DNA from: Ottowia massiliensis
Lineage (GTDB): Bacteria; Pseudomonadota; Gammaproteobacteria; Burkholderiales; Burkholderiaceae_C
Length of the DNA: 64,000 bases
Direction of reading: 5' to 3'
NCBI RefSeq assembly: GCF_900240305.1
Contig: NZ_LT964854.1
Span: 930,001 to 994,000 of the forward strand
Shown here piece by piece: positions 34,395 to 42,798 of this stretch (positions are counted from its first letter, which is position 1; each line of letters starts with the position of its first letter). The translations under genes were made by a program, and so were the position numbers. The notes below the pieces were generated by a model. It had not been told where the DNA came from and made no database searches. It saw only the letters and a list, made by a program, of their open reading frames with translations.

Positions 34395-35387
34395 TTAGCG
34401 CTTATCCAAACCCAAGGGCGGCCAATTTTCCAGCTTCATGCCAAGCGTCAGTCCACGAGAAGCCAGGACCTCTTTGATCTCATTAAGTGATTTACGCCCA
34501 AGATTCGGTGTTTTCAGCAACTCGTTTTCCGTTCTCTGAATCAAATCACCTATATAATAAATGTTTTCAGCCTTCAGACAGTTGGCCGAGCGCACCGTTA
34601 ATTCCAATTCATCAACAGGGCGCAACAAGATTGGGTCGAAACGATCCGCCGCCCCCTTCTGTGTTGACTGGTCGAAGGCCGCCAGCTCGTGCCCTTCCAG
34701 CTGAGCAAATACTGCCAACTGCTCAACCAAAATCTTGGCTGCCGCACGAACAGCATCCTCAGCACTGATCGTGCCATTTGTCTCAATATCCAAAACCAAT
34801 TTATCAAGATCAGTGCGTTGCTCTACACGCGCACTTTCTACGGCATAACTAACGCGGCGAATCGGCGAAAAAGACGCATCAAGCACTATTTTCCCAATTG
34901 GCTTAGATCCCTCATCAGCGTAACGCCGGACATTGCCAGGAACGTAACCTCTGCCCTTCTCCACCCGAATCTGCATATCCAGCTTGCCGCCCTGCGAAAG
35001 CGTAGCAATAACATGCCCAGGGTTCACAACTTCTACATCATGAGGCACCTGGATGTCTGCTCCAGTTACCACCCCCTCTCCATCCTTACGCAGAGTTAGC
35101 GTCACCTCATCGCGGTTATGCAGTTTAAAGACGACTCCCTTGAGATTCAGCAGAATATTAACGACATCTTCCTGTACGCCATCCAGAGTTGAATATTCAT
35201 GAACAACGCCCGCAATCGTTACCTCAGTAGGAGCATATCCTACCATGGATGACAACAACACACGCCGCAAAGCGTTACCCAAGGTGTGACCATATCCCCG
35301 CTCAAAAGGCTCTAATATCACCTCAGCTCGATTGTCATCCAAAGATTCGACCGTAATACTTTTGGGTTTCAGCAAATTTGTTTGCAT
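34395..35387 (-). CDS. rpoA: RNA polymerase alpha subunit
   Basis: 330 residues. The N-terminal assembly domain includes FERGYGHTLGNALRRVLLSS and GVVHEYSTLDGVQEDV; the C-terminal domain that contacts UP elements and activators is seen in ENIYYIGDLIQRTENELLK and PNLGRKSLNEIKEVL. Full length for a betaproteobacterium. It follows rpsD, with a 108-bp spacer that holds a small hairpin. Confidence 0.98.
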   Translation of the reverse strand: MQTNLLKPKSITVESLDDNRAEVILEPFERGYGHTLGNALRRVLLSSMVGYAPTEVTIAGVVHEYSTLDGVQEDVVNILLNLKGVVFKLHNRDEVTLTLRKDGEGVVTGADIQVPHDVEVVNPGHVIATLSQGGKLDMQIRVEKGRGYVPGNVRRYADEGSKPIGKIVLDASFSPIRRVSYAVESARVEQRTDLDKLVLDIETNGTISAEDAVRAAAKILVEQLAVFAQLEGHELAAFDQSTQKGAADRFDPILLRPVDELELTVRSANCLKAENIYYIGDLIQRTENELLKTPNLGRKSLNEIKEVLASRGLTLGMKLENWPPLGLDKR

Positions 35388-35449
35388 ATTCCGAACTTCC
35401 TCTCAATACCTGCGGTTCGTTGCACCGGCAAGGTTGGTGAAGCACCAAA

Positions 35450-35466
35450 CCCGCCAAGGTGGCGGG
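35450..35466 (-). other. Small hairpin in the rpsD–rpoA spacer
   Basis: A perfect stem CCCGCCA-AGG-TGGCGGG in an otherwise A+T-rich operon, without a U tract. It could protect or process the messenger, or adjust rpoA expression relative to the ribosomal proteins. This is a structural observation only. Confidence 0.4.
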
Positions 35467-35495
35467 CGTGGAACACTAAGGGACGAGACCCAAAA

Positions 35496-36119
35496 CTAGC
35501 GTGAATACAATTCAACGATCAACGATTCATTAATATCAGCACCAAATTCATCGCGGTCTGGCACCTTCTTGAAAACGCCTTCCACTTTGTCGACGCTGAC
35601 CTCAACCCAAGATGGCATACCCACTTGGGTAGCCAATTGCAAGGCCTCCTGGACACGTGTCTGTTTTCTGGACTGCTCGCGGACAGCGATGATATCGCCC
35701 GCTTTCACCAAATATGAGGGAATGTTCACAGACTGGCCATTCACGAGAATGGCCTTGTGCGAAACCAACTGACGCGCTTCGGCGCGAGTCGATCCAAACC
35801 CCATACGATAAACCACGTTGTCCAGACGAGATTCGAGCAAAAACAGGAGATTCGCGCCCGTATTTCCGCGACGGCGATCAGCCTCCGAAAAATAACGGCG
35901 AAACTGCTTTTCCAAAACACCGTACATGCGCTTAACCTTCTGTTTTTCGCGCAACTGCAAGCCATAATCTGAGGTGCGTGAGCCAGAAGTCCGACCATGC
36001 TGACCGGGTTTCGTATCAAATTTCGCCTTGTCACTAATCGAGCGACGGGCGCTCTTCAAAAAAAGGTCTGTGCCTTCGCGACGAGAAAGCTTAGCCTTGG
36101 GTCCGATATAACGTGCCAC
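35496..36119 (-). CDS. rpsD: 30S ribosomal protein S4
   Basis: 207 residues. N terminus MARYIGPKAKLSRREGTDLF, the body with SDYGLQLREKQKVKRMYG, and the S4 RNA-binding domain RLDNVVYRMGFGSTRAEARQ. S4 starts assembly of the 30S body and, in E. coli, represses the alpha operon by binding its messenger. It lies between rpsK (121-bp spacer) and rpoA. Confidence 0.98.
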   Translation of the reverse strand: MARYIGPKAKLSRREGTDLFLKSARRSISDKAKFDTKPGQHGRTSGSRTSDYGLQLREKQKVKRMYGVLEKQFRRYFSEADRRRGNTGANLLFLLESRLDNVVYRMGFGSTRAEARQLVSHKAILVNGQSVNIPSYLVKAGDIIAVREQSRKQTRVQEALQLATQVGMPSWVEVSVDKVEGVFKKVPDRDEFGADINESLIVELYSR

Positions 36120-36240
36120 CTTAAATTCCTTTTTTCCTTCTTCCTCACTTATTAAGCGAGGGAGCCTTCACGCTGAACAATGCGACGGCAGTGGTCTTGA
36201 TTGCAAACACCAGAACAAACCGATCCTGGCAACGATAGTA

Positions 36241-36645
36241 TTAAATGCGTCGCCGCTTCTGAGGACGGCACCCATTATGAGGGACAGGCGTCACATCGGA
36301 AATCGATGTAATACGAATTCCAAGAGCTGCCAGCGCACGAACAGAAGACTCCCGACCCGGACCTGGCCCTTTGATTTCGACATCAAGATTTTTGATACCC
36401 TGATCCTGTGCTGCACGGCCTGCCACCTCTGAAGCAACCTGCGCAGCAAAGGGGGTAGATTTGCGTGACCCTTTAAATCCTTGCCCACCAGAGGAAGCCC
36501 AAGACAAGGCATTCCCCTGTCTATCAGTGATAGTAATAATGGTATTGTTAAATGAAGCATGCACATGAGCGACCCCGTCCGCAATATTTTTGCGGACCTT
36601 CTTGCGTACGCGCTGTGCAGCATTCCCTGCAGGAGACTTTGCCAT
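36241..36645 (-). CDS. rpsK: 30S ribosomal protein S11
   Basis: 134 residues; HVHASFNNTIITITDRQGN and the C-terminal VTPVPHNGCRPQKRRRI are diagnostic. S11 helps form the platform and mRNA exit channel of the 30S subunit. It begins 17 bp after rpsM ends. Confidence 0.98.
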   Translation of the reverse strand: MAKSPAGNAAQRVRKKVRKNIADGVAHVHASFNNTIITITDRQGNALSWASSGGQGFKGSRKSTPFAAQVASEVAGRAAQDQGIKNLDVEIKGPGPGRESSVRALAALGIRITSISDVTPVPHNGCRPQKRRRI

Positions 36646-36662
36646 AACTGTTCTCTCTTAAA

Positions 36663-37028
36663 TTATTTTTTCAAAGACTGAGCCGCCTTACGAGGCCCCT
36701 TGCGGGTTCGTGCATTTGTGCGCGTGCGTTGCCCACGCAAAGGCAGTCCCCGGCGATGACGGAAACCTCGATAACACCCGATATCCATAAGGCGTTTAAT
36801 ATTCATCGTAGTTTCGCGGCGAAGGTCGCCTTCAATTACGAATCGGGAAACCTGGTCACGAATCTTTTCCAGATCGGCATCACTCAGATCCTTAACCTTC
36901 TTAGAATACGAAATGCTGCAAGCGTCGCAAATCTTGCGCGCTCGCGCACGACCAATGCCATAAATAGCCGTCAACCCGATCTCTGCGTGTTGATGCGGTG
37001 GGATATTGATACCAGCAATACGAGCCAT
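36663..37028 (-). CDS. rpsM: 30S ribosomal protein S13
   Basis: 121 residues beginning MARIAGINIPPHQHAEIGLT, with YRGFRHRRGLPLRGQRTRTN in the C-terminal half that contacts the P-site tRNA and intersubunit bridges. It is followed by rpsK at a short spacer and preceded by rpmJ, 43 bp away. Confidence 0.98.
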   Translation of the reverse strand: MARIAGINIPPHQHAEIGLTAIYGIGRARARKICDACSISYSKKVKDLSDADLEKIRDQVSRFVIEGDLRRETTMNIKRLMDIGCYRGFRHRRGLPLRGQRTRTNARTRKGPRKAAQSLKK

Positions 37029-37071
37029 AGTTTCTAGCCTCTAAAAATTTATCGCAGGAAAGTGACGCCAC

Positions 37072-37185
37072 TCAACCCTGACGCTGCTTATGCCGCGGAT
37101 CTGAGCAAATCACGCGCACGACATTTTTGCGCCTGATAATTTTGCAGTTGCGACAAATCTTCTTTACTGATGCGGAAACTCTCAT
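37072..37185 (-). CDS. rpmJ: 50S ribosomal protein L36
   Basis: A 37-residue protein: MRVSASVKKICRNCKIIRRK followed by NVVRVICSDPRHKQRQG. The CxxC...CxxxxH zinc ribbon is intact (CRNC, then C and H in CSDPRH), so it is the zinc-binding form. It lies between secY (29-bp spacer) and rpsM, exactly where infA–rpmJ is found in many relatives; infA is missing. Confidence 0.97.
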   Translation of the reverse strand: MRVSASVKKICRNCKIIRRKNVVRVICSDPRHKQRQG

Positions 37186-37214
37186 CCAATTCTCCTAAAC
37201 CAAAATATTCACTT

Positions 37215-38528
37215 CTACAGAGACGCCTTGAAGCTCGCTTTTTTCAACAGAGACTCATATTGCTGACTCATCATGTACGTCTGAACCTGCGCCATAAAAT
37301 CCATTGTCACGACAACCAAAATCAACAACGAGGTTCCGCCAAAATAAAACGGCACATTGTATTTCAGTATCAAAAACTCTGGCAACAAGCAAACCAAAGT
37401 CACATAAATAGCGCCAACAAAAGTCAAACGCGCCAGAATTCTATCGATAGCCTTAGCAGTATTCTCTCCAGGCCGGACGCCAGGAATAAAAGCACCACTC
37501 TTCTTCAGATTATCCGCAGTCTCCCTACTATTAAAAACCAGCGCCGTATAGAAAAAACAAAAACCAATAATAGCTGTCGCATACAGCATAATATAAATTG
37601 GCTGCCCAGGAGAAAGCGCCGCAGCAATATCACTAAGCCAATGAGTAGACTCTCCTGCACCAAACCACCCAACGACTGTTGCCGGCAATAAGATAATAGA
37701 AGAGGCAAAAATCGGCGGAATAACGCCTGCCATATTTAATTTTAACGGCAAATGAGACGACTGCCCCCCGTAAACCTTGTTGCCAACCTGCCTGCGGGCA
37801 TAGTTTACCAAGATTTTTCGCTGTCCACGCTCAACGAACACGACAAAATAAGTTACCAGCACAACCAGTGCGCAGATAAACAGCGCCACTATCTCGCTCA
37901 TCGCTCCTGAACGAACCAGCTCAAGCATGCCACCAATGGCTCCTGGCAGCCCAGCAGCGATACCCGCAAAAATTAGTATTGAAATACCATTCCCCAAGCC
38001 TCGCTCGGTAATCTGCTCACCAAGCCACATCAAAAACATAGTTCCAGCAGTCAGACTAACCACCGTTGTCAATTGAAAAAGCAATCCCGGATTCAGTACT
38101 AATCCTTGCGACGATTGCAACGCAACTGCAATTCCCCAAGACTGGAAGATTCCCAGCGCCAAGGTTCCATATCGTGTGTATTGGGTGATCTTGCGCCGAC
38201 CAGCCTCACCCTCTTTTTTGAGCTGCTCGAAAGATGGAACAACGTAGGAAACAAGCTGCATGATGATCGATGCCGAAATATAAGGCATGATCCCTAATGC
38301 AAAAACCGTAAAACGAGAAAGCGCCCCACCGGAAAACATATTGAACAAATTCAATATGCCCCCTCCTTGGCTTGAAAAAAACTGCCGTAATTGGTCTGGA
38401 TTGATGCCCGGAACTGGTATATGCGCGCCAACTCGATATACCACGAGCGCCAGCAGCAGAAAAACAAGGCGACGGTGTAGGTCACCATATTTTCCCGTTT
38501 TCGCGATCCGCACTGCGTCTATTGCCAC
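37215..38528 (-). CDS. secY: Preprotein translocase subunit SecY
   Basis: 437 residues and ten membrane segments forming the Sec channel with SecE and SecG. Landmarks: HIPVPGINPDQL after TM1, the plug-region FNMFSGGALSRFTVFALGIM, IFAGIAAGLPGAIG, and the cytoplasmic loop FIPGVRPGENTAKAID that contacts the ribosome and SecA. The start at 38528 gives the usual N terminus and lies 14 bp after rplO. Notably richer in A+T than the flanking non-ribosomal genes. Confidence 0.98.
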   Translation of the reverse strand: MAIDAVRIAKTGKYGDLHRRLVFLLLALVVYRVGAHIPVPGINPDQLRQFFSSQGGGILNLFNMFSGGALSRFTVFALGIMPYISASIIMQLVSYVVPSFEQLKKEGEAGRRKITQYTRYGTLALGIFQSWGIAVALQSSQGLVLNPGLLFQLTTVVSLTAGTMFLMWLGEQITERGLGNGISILIFAGIAAGLPGAIGGMLELVRSGAMSEIVALFICALVVLVTYFVVFVERGQRKILVNYARRQVGNKVYGGQSSHLPLKLNMAGVIPPIFASSIILLPATVVGWFGAGESTHWLSDIAAALSPGQPIYIMLYATAIIGFCFFYTALVFNSRETADNLKKSGAFIPGVRPGENTAKAIDRILARLTFVGAIYVTLVCLLPEFLILKYNVPFYFGGTSLLILVVVTMDFMAQVQTYMMSQQYESLLKKASFKASL

Positions 38529-38542
38529 GATGTCCGCTCTAA

Positions 38543-38974
38543 TCAGACAATGGAACCACCAGCCGCTTCAATTGCCAGCCTCGCCCCTGCCGTCGCAGCC
38601 ACACCCGTCAATTTAACAGCCTTCGTCAGATTTCCGGACTTGATCACCTTGACAGTCTTGGCATGAGCAGGTACTAAACCCCTTTCTTTCAGCAGCAATA
38701 AATCAATCACTTCAACTTGCAAACAAGCCAAATCCGAGAGCGTAATTTCCGCGTTAAATCTCAAGGAAACAGACTTGAACCCTCGCTTCGGCAAGCGACG
38801 CTGCAAAGGCATCTGACCTCCCTCAAAGCCGACCTTATGGTAACCGCCAGAACGCGACTTTTGGCCCTTGTGACCTCGGCCAGCAGTTTTCCCCAGACCA
38901 GAGCCAATGCCACGCCCAACGCGGCGACGCGCGTGTTTAGCTCCCGCAGCGGGCTTAATTCCATTAAGTTCCAT
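38543..38974 (-). CDS. rplO: 50S ribosomal protein L15
   Basis: 143 residues from the start MELNGIKPAAGAKHARRRVG, with the signature GRGIGSGLGKTAGRGHKGQK and GGYHKVGFEGGQMPLQRRLP. The frame stays open 17 codons upstream, but the standard N terminus begins here. L15 is a late-assembling large-subunit protein. It lies between rpmD and secY. Confidence 0.97.
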   Translation of the reverse strand: MELNGIKPAAGAKHARRRVGRGIGSGLGKTAGRGHKGQKSRSGGYHKVGFEGGQMPLQRRLPKRGFKSVSLRFNAEITLSDLACLQVEVIDLLLLKERGLVPAHAKTVKVIKSGNLTKAVKLTGVAATAGARLAIEAAGGSIV

Positions 38975-38999
38975 TTGCAATCCTTTAATTAACAACCGA

Positions 39000-39185
39000 T
39001 TAAAGCAATTTAACCAGGTAGTCAACCTTATTGATCATGCCTCGAATTGCCGGAGTATCTTCCAGCTCACGCACGCTATTTAACCTACGCAAACCCAAAC
39101 CACGGACGGTCGCACGATGAGACTCTTTGCATCCAATCGGGCTGCGGACAAGCTGAACTTTTAACGTCTTGTTTTCCTTAACCAT
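39000..39185 (-). CDS. rpmD: 50S ribosomal protein L30
   Basis: 61 residues with the L30 core VQLVRSPIGCKESHRATVRG and LGLRRLNSVRELEDTPAIRG. It starts 18 bp after rpsE and precedes rplO by 25 bp, the normal spc order. Confidence 0.97.
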   Translation of the reverse strand: MVKENKTLKVQLVRSPIGCKESHRATVRGLGLRRLNSVRELEDTPAIRGMINKVDYLVKLL

Positions 39186-39203
39186 CTCTCACATCCCTGC
39201 GAA

Positions 39204-39722
39204 TTACGCAAACAAATCATCGACACTTTTGCCTCTCTTGGCAGCAACTTCCGCAGGAGTCGTACAGTTGGCAAGCGCGTCAAATGTGGCCCGTACCATA
39301 TTATATGGATTAGAAGAACCGTGACTTTTCGCCACGATATCAGTAATTCCCATCACCTCAAATACAGCGCGCATAGGGCCGCCAGCAATGATGCCCGTAC
39401 CCTTCGGAGCAGGCGCCATCATGACAACAGCGGCGCCATGCACCCCCGTTACATTATGGTGAATGGTGCCATCCCTTAAAGAAACTTTTGTCATGTTGCG
39501 ACGGGCCTCATCCATGGCCTTTTGCACTGCGGCAGGCACCTCTTTGGATTTCCCCTTACCCATGCCAACTCGCCCATCGCCATCGCCAACAACAGTCAAA
39601 GCAGCGAAGCCGAGAATACGGCCCCCTTTAACAACTTTAGTAACGCGGTTGACTGAAATCATCTTTTCGCGCAAGCCATCCTCAGGGCCATCGCTTTGCA
39701 TTTTCGCCTGAAATTTAGCCAT
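39204..39722 (-). CDS. rpsE: 30S ribosomal protein S5
   Basis: 172 residues; LREKMISVNRVTKVVKGGRI and the nucleotide-like loop DGDGRVGMGKGKSKEVPAAV are typical. S5 contributes to translational accuracy at the mRNA entry. It lies between rplR and rpmD. Confidence 0.98.
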   Translation of the reverse strand: MAKFQAKMQSDGPEDGLREKMISVNRVTKVVKGGRILGFAALTVVGDGDGRVGMGKGKSKEVPAAVQKAMDEARRNMTKVSLRDGTIHHNVTGVHGAAVVMMAPAPKGTGIIAGGPMRAVFEVMGITDIVAKSHGSSNPYNMVRATFDALANCTTPAEVAAKRGKSVDDLFA

Positions 39723-39742
39723 TTTGATTCGCCTCGCAAAAA

Positions 39743-40108
39743 TTAAAACTGCAATCCAGCCTCACGCGCAGCATCGGCCAGCGCCTTGACACGTCCATGA
39801 TAAGAAAAGCCAGACCGATCGAAAGCGACCTTTTCTACGCCAACAGCCTTGGCACGCTCGGCGATACGCTTACCAACGATCTCTGCAGCCGCCACATTGC
39901 CACCCTTTCCAGATCCACCCAATTGCTTGCGAACTTCTGGCTCTATCGTTGAAGCGCTCGCCAATATACGGGCGCCATCGCCGGAAATCAAACTGGCGTA
40001 AATATGCAAATTGGTTCTATTGACCGCAAGACGCGCGATCCCTTGTTCTGCAATACGGATACGGGTCTGCCGGGCGCGACGCAGACGCTGTTCTTTTTTA
40101 TTCAACAT
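39743..40108 (-). CDS. rplR: 50S ribosomal protein L18
   Basis: 121 residues; RLAVNRTNLHIYASLISGDG and the C-terminal FDRSGFSYHGRVKALADAAR are diagnostic of L18, which binds 5S rRNA with L5 and L25. It follows rplF by 12 bp. Confidence 0.97.
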   Translation of the reverse strand: MLNKKEQRLRRARQTRIRIAEQGIARLAVNRTNLHIYASLISGDGARILASASTIEPEVRKQLGGSGKGGNVAAAEIVGKRIAERAKAVGVEKVAFDRSGFSYHGRVKALADAAREAGLQF

Positions 40109-40120
40109 GATGAGAAGCCT

Positions 40121-40654
40121 TTATTTCTTCTTGGTCTCTTTAATGATGACCTTTTCGTCAGCATAACGCACACCCTTGCCTTTGTAAGGCTCCGGAGGCC
40201 GTATTGCACGAATCTCAGAAGCGATTTGGCCGACTCGTTGGCGATCAGCTCCTTTAATCACGATTTCCGTCGGCGAAGGAGTAGCTACAGAAATACCTGC
40301 AGGCATTTCAATAATTACAGGATGCGAAAACCCAAGCGCAAGATTCAGCTTATTGCCTTGTGCCTGAGCGCGGTAACCCACGCCCACCAAGGCCAACTTC
40401 TTTTCAAACCCTTTGCTTACGCCAACGACCATGTTGTTGACAAGCTGCCGCATGGTTCCACTCATGGCATTTGCTTCCCGCGTTTCATCAGCAGGTTCAA
40501 AAGACAAAACACCATTTTGAGACGAGATTTTCACTAAAGCGTTCTGAGCCAATTTCAGCTCTACTCCGCCGCCTTTGACCGTAATTTGATCATCCTTCAA
40601 GTTGACATCGATGCCAGAAGGTATCGCCACGGGCATTTTTGCTACACGGGACAT
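40121..40654 (-). CDS. rplF: 50S ribosomal protein L6
   Basis: 177 residues; MSRVAKMPVAIPSGIDVNLK at the start and the conserved GADRQRVGQIASEIRAIRPP and PYKGKGVRYADE at the end. L6 sits near the factor-binding site of the large subunit. It follows rpsH. Confidence 0.98.
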   Translation of the reverse strand: MSRVAKMPVAIPSGIDVNLKDDQITVKGGGVELKLAQNALVKISSQNGVLSFEPADETREANAMSGTMRQLVNNMVVGVSKGFEKKLALVGVGYRAQAQGNKLNLALGFSHPVIIEMPAGISVATPSPTEIVIKGADRQRVGQIASEIRAIRPPEPYKGKGVRYADEKVIIKETKKK

Positions 40655-40678
40655 TTCATCTCTCCTTTATTCCGCGCA

Positions 40679-41074
40679 TTAGGCCACGTAGCACAACACT
40701 TCGCCACCAACACCGGCAGCGCGCGCCTTGCGATCCGTCATAACGCCTTTTGGAGTCGTCACGATTGCCACCCCCAGACCATTCATCACCTGAGGCAACT
40801 TCTCGCACCCTTTATAAACGCGCAGGCCAGGGCGGCTTACACGCTCAATACGCTCGATAACAGGCCGGCCAGCGTAGTATTTCAGAGTGATCTCCAACTC
40901 TGACTTCTTGCCATCAGCCTTCACCTGAAAACCATCAATATATCCCTCATCTTTCAGCACCTGGGCAATTGCCACCTTGACTTTGGAAGAAGGAACTACA
41001 ACTGTAGATTTTGCGACCATTTGCGCATTGCGAATGCGCGTGAGCAGGTCGGCAATGGGATCACTCATGCTCAT
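40679..41074 (-). CDS. rpsH: 30S ribosomal protein S8
   Basis: 131 residues; MSMSDPIADLLTRIRNAQMV at the start and GLGVAIVTTPKGVMTDRKAR near the end. AGGAG precedes the first ATG at 8 bp. In E. coli S8 represses the spc operon by binding the rplE leader. I did not test for such a structure here. Confidence 0.98.
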   Translation of the reverse strand: MSMSDPIADLLTRIRNAQMVAKSTVVVPSSKVKVAIAQVLKDEGYIDGFQVKADGKKSELEITLKYYAGRPVIERIERVSRPGLRVYKGCEKLPQVMNGLGVAIVTTPKGVMTDRKARAAGVGGEVLCYVA

Positions 41075-41093
41075 TATGTATCTCCTGCCCAGA

Positions 41094-41399
41094 TTACCAA
41101 CTTGCCTTGGTTACGCCAGGGATATCGCCAGAAAAGGCCATTTCGCGAATCTTGGCTCGCCCCAGTCCAAATTGACGAAATGTGCCACGTGGACGCCCTG
41201 TAATTTCGCAGCGATTGCGCTGGCGTGTTGGATTGGCATTTCGCGGCAGTTTCTGCAATGCCAAACGGGCTTGTGCACGTTCTTCCTCGGAACGTTTGAC
41301 ATCACCAGCGACAGCCTTTAGTTCGGCATATTTAGCCGCATATTTGGCGGCCAGGTTTTTGCGCTTGAGTTCACGCTCGATCAAAGCGGTTTTTGCCAC
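41094..41399 (-). CDS. rpsN: 30S ribosomal protein S14 (GTG start)
   Basis: 101 residues, the same length as E. coli S14, if translation begins at the GTG at 41399 (VAKTALIERELKRKNLAAKY). An AAGGG sequence lies just upstream. No ATG gives the right N terminus, so GTG is very probably the real start. It is the long, zinc-free form: the C-terminal NRCEITGRPRGTFRQFGLGR lacks the CxxC pairs of the short form. It lies between rplE (11-bp spacer) and rpsH. Confidence 0.95.
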   Translation of the reverse strand: MAKTALIERELKRKNLAAKYAAKYAELKAVAGDVKRSEEERAQARLALQKLPRNANPTRQRNRCEITGRPRGTFRQFGLGRAKIREMAFSGDIPGVTKASW

Positions 41400-41410
41400 A
41401 ACGTTACCCT

Positions 41411-41950
41411 TTAGTTCTTGAACGGAAAACGGAAAGCTGAAAGCAGCGCCTTGCACTCTTCATCAGACTTGGCCGTCGTCGTAATGCTGATGTTCAACCC
41501 TCGCAAAGCATCCACCTTGTCGTATTCGATTTCGGGGAAAATAATTTGCTCTTTGACGCCCACGTTGTAATTGCCGCGCCCGTCAAAAGAACGTCCCGAA
41601 ATACCCCGAAAATCTCGCACGCGAGGCAATGCAACGGTTACAAAGCGATCAAGAAACTCATACATGCGAACACCACGCAGCGTCACCATGCAGCCAATCG
41701 CCTGCCCCTCGCGGATCTTGAAGCCAGCAATGGCCTTGCGGGCCTTGGTCACAACAGGCTTCTGACCGGCAATGCGCGCCAGATCCGACACCGCGTGATC
41801 CATCACCTTCTTATCAGCCACAGCTTCGCTCACACCCATATTCAGGGTGATTTTGCTCAGACGAGGAACTTCCATAACGGATTTGTAGCCGAACTTTTGC
41901 ATCAGTTCGGGCACCACTTTTTCGCGATAGTGTTGTTGCAGTCGTGCCAT
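41411..41950 (-). CDS. rplE: 50S ribosomal protein L5
   Basis: 179 residues from MARLQQHYREKVVPELMQKF, with KARKAIAGFKIREGQAIGCM and the C-terminal GLNISITTTAKSDEE. L5 anchors 5S rRNA and contacts the P-site tRNA. The start at 41950 is separated from the rplX stop by a single base, so the two genes are almost certainly translationally coupled. Confidence 0.98.
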   Translation of the reverse strand: MARLQQHYREKVVPELMQKFGYKSVMEVPRLSKITLNMGVSEAVADKKVMDHAVSDLARIAGQKPVVTKARKAIAGFKIREGQAIGCMVTLRGVRMYEFLDRFVTVALPRVRDFRGISGRSFDGRGNYNVGVKEQIIFPEIEYDKVDALRGLNISITTTAKSDEECKALLSAFRFPFKN

Positions 41951-41951
41951 C

Positions 41952-42272
41952 TCACGCCACCCTGATTTCTTCACCGCTGGACTTGAACACGCGGACACGC
42001 TTACCATCCGTAAGCGTCTTAACACCCACGCGATCAGCCTTGCCTGTTGCGCCATTGAAAATGGCGATGTTGGATTGATGAATCGGCATCGTCTTTTCAG
42101 TGATGCCGCCAGGCACACCCATCATGGGATTGGGTTTGACGTGCTTTTTCACAATATTCACGCCTTCGACAATCACGCGTTCTTCACTAACGCGCGAAAG
42201 CACTTTGCCGCGCTTGCCTTTGTCGCGCCCGGCAATCACGATGACTTCATCGCCTTTGCGAATCTTCTTCAT
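41952..42272 (-). CDS. rplX: 50S ribosomal protein L24
   Basis: 106 residues with the KOW motif KGDEVIVIAGRDKGKRGKVL and NIVKKHVKPNPMMGVPGGI. L24 is an early assembly protein near the exit tunnel. It lies 13 bp after rplN. Confidence 0.98.
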   Translation of the reverse strand: MKKIRKGDEVIVIAGRDKGKRGKVLSRVSEERVIVEGVNIVKKHVKPNPMMGVPGGITEKTMPIHQSNIAIFNGATGKADRVGVKTLTDGKRVRVFKSSGEEIRVA

Positions 42273-42285
42273 GGCAACAGCCCTT

Positions 42286-42654
42286 TCAGATGACCTCAGG
42301 GGCCAGCGACACGATCTTCATGAATCGCTCGGAACGCAGCTCGCGCGTCACCGGACCAAAAATGCGGGTGCCAATCGGCTCCAGCTTGTTGTTGAGCAAA
42401 ACGGCGGCATTGCCGTCAAATTTGATGAGCGAACCATCAGGCCTGCGCACACCTTTGGCCGTGCGCACCACCACGGCGCTATAAACCTCGCCTTTTTTGA
42501 CGCGGCCACGCGGAGCGGCTTCTTTCACGCTCACCTTAATGATGTCGCCAACACTTGCGTAACGGCGCTTGGATCCGCCCAGCACCTTGATGCACAGGAC
42601 GGACTTGGCGCCGGTGTTATCGGCAACCTCGAGTCGAGATTCAGTCTGGATCAT
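42286..42654 (-). CDS. rplN: 50S ribosomal protein L14
   Basis: 122 residues, MIQTESRLEVADNTGAKSVL, with RRYASVGDIIKVSVKEAAPR. It is the first gene of the spc operon here. The S10 operon that usually ends in rpsQ just upstream is not present; glpD lies there instead, so the spc promoter must be in the 144 bp between 42655 and 42798 or the operon is read from within that region. Confidence 0.98.
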   Translation of the reverse strand: MIQTESRLEVADNTGAKSVLCIKVLGGSKRRYASVGDIIKVSVKEAAPRGRVKKGEVYSAVVVRTAKGVRRPDGSLIKFDGNAAVLLNNKLEPIGTRIFGPVTRELRSERFMKIVSLAPEVI

Positions 42655-42798
42655 TTCAATTTCCCAACTTGCACCCTGTCATATCACCAACAGGAACAGT
42701 CTTGGGCCCGTGTATGGGCAGAATTTGCTTGAGCCACCCGCTTTGAGCAACTCGAAAGCAAGTGAAGCGGCGGATTATGGCAACCTGAAACAAGCTTG

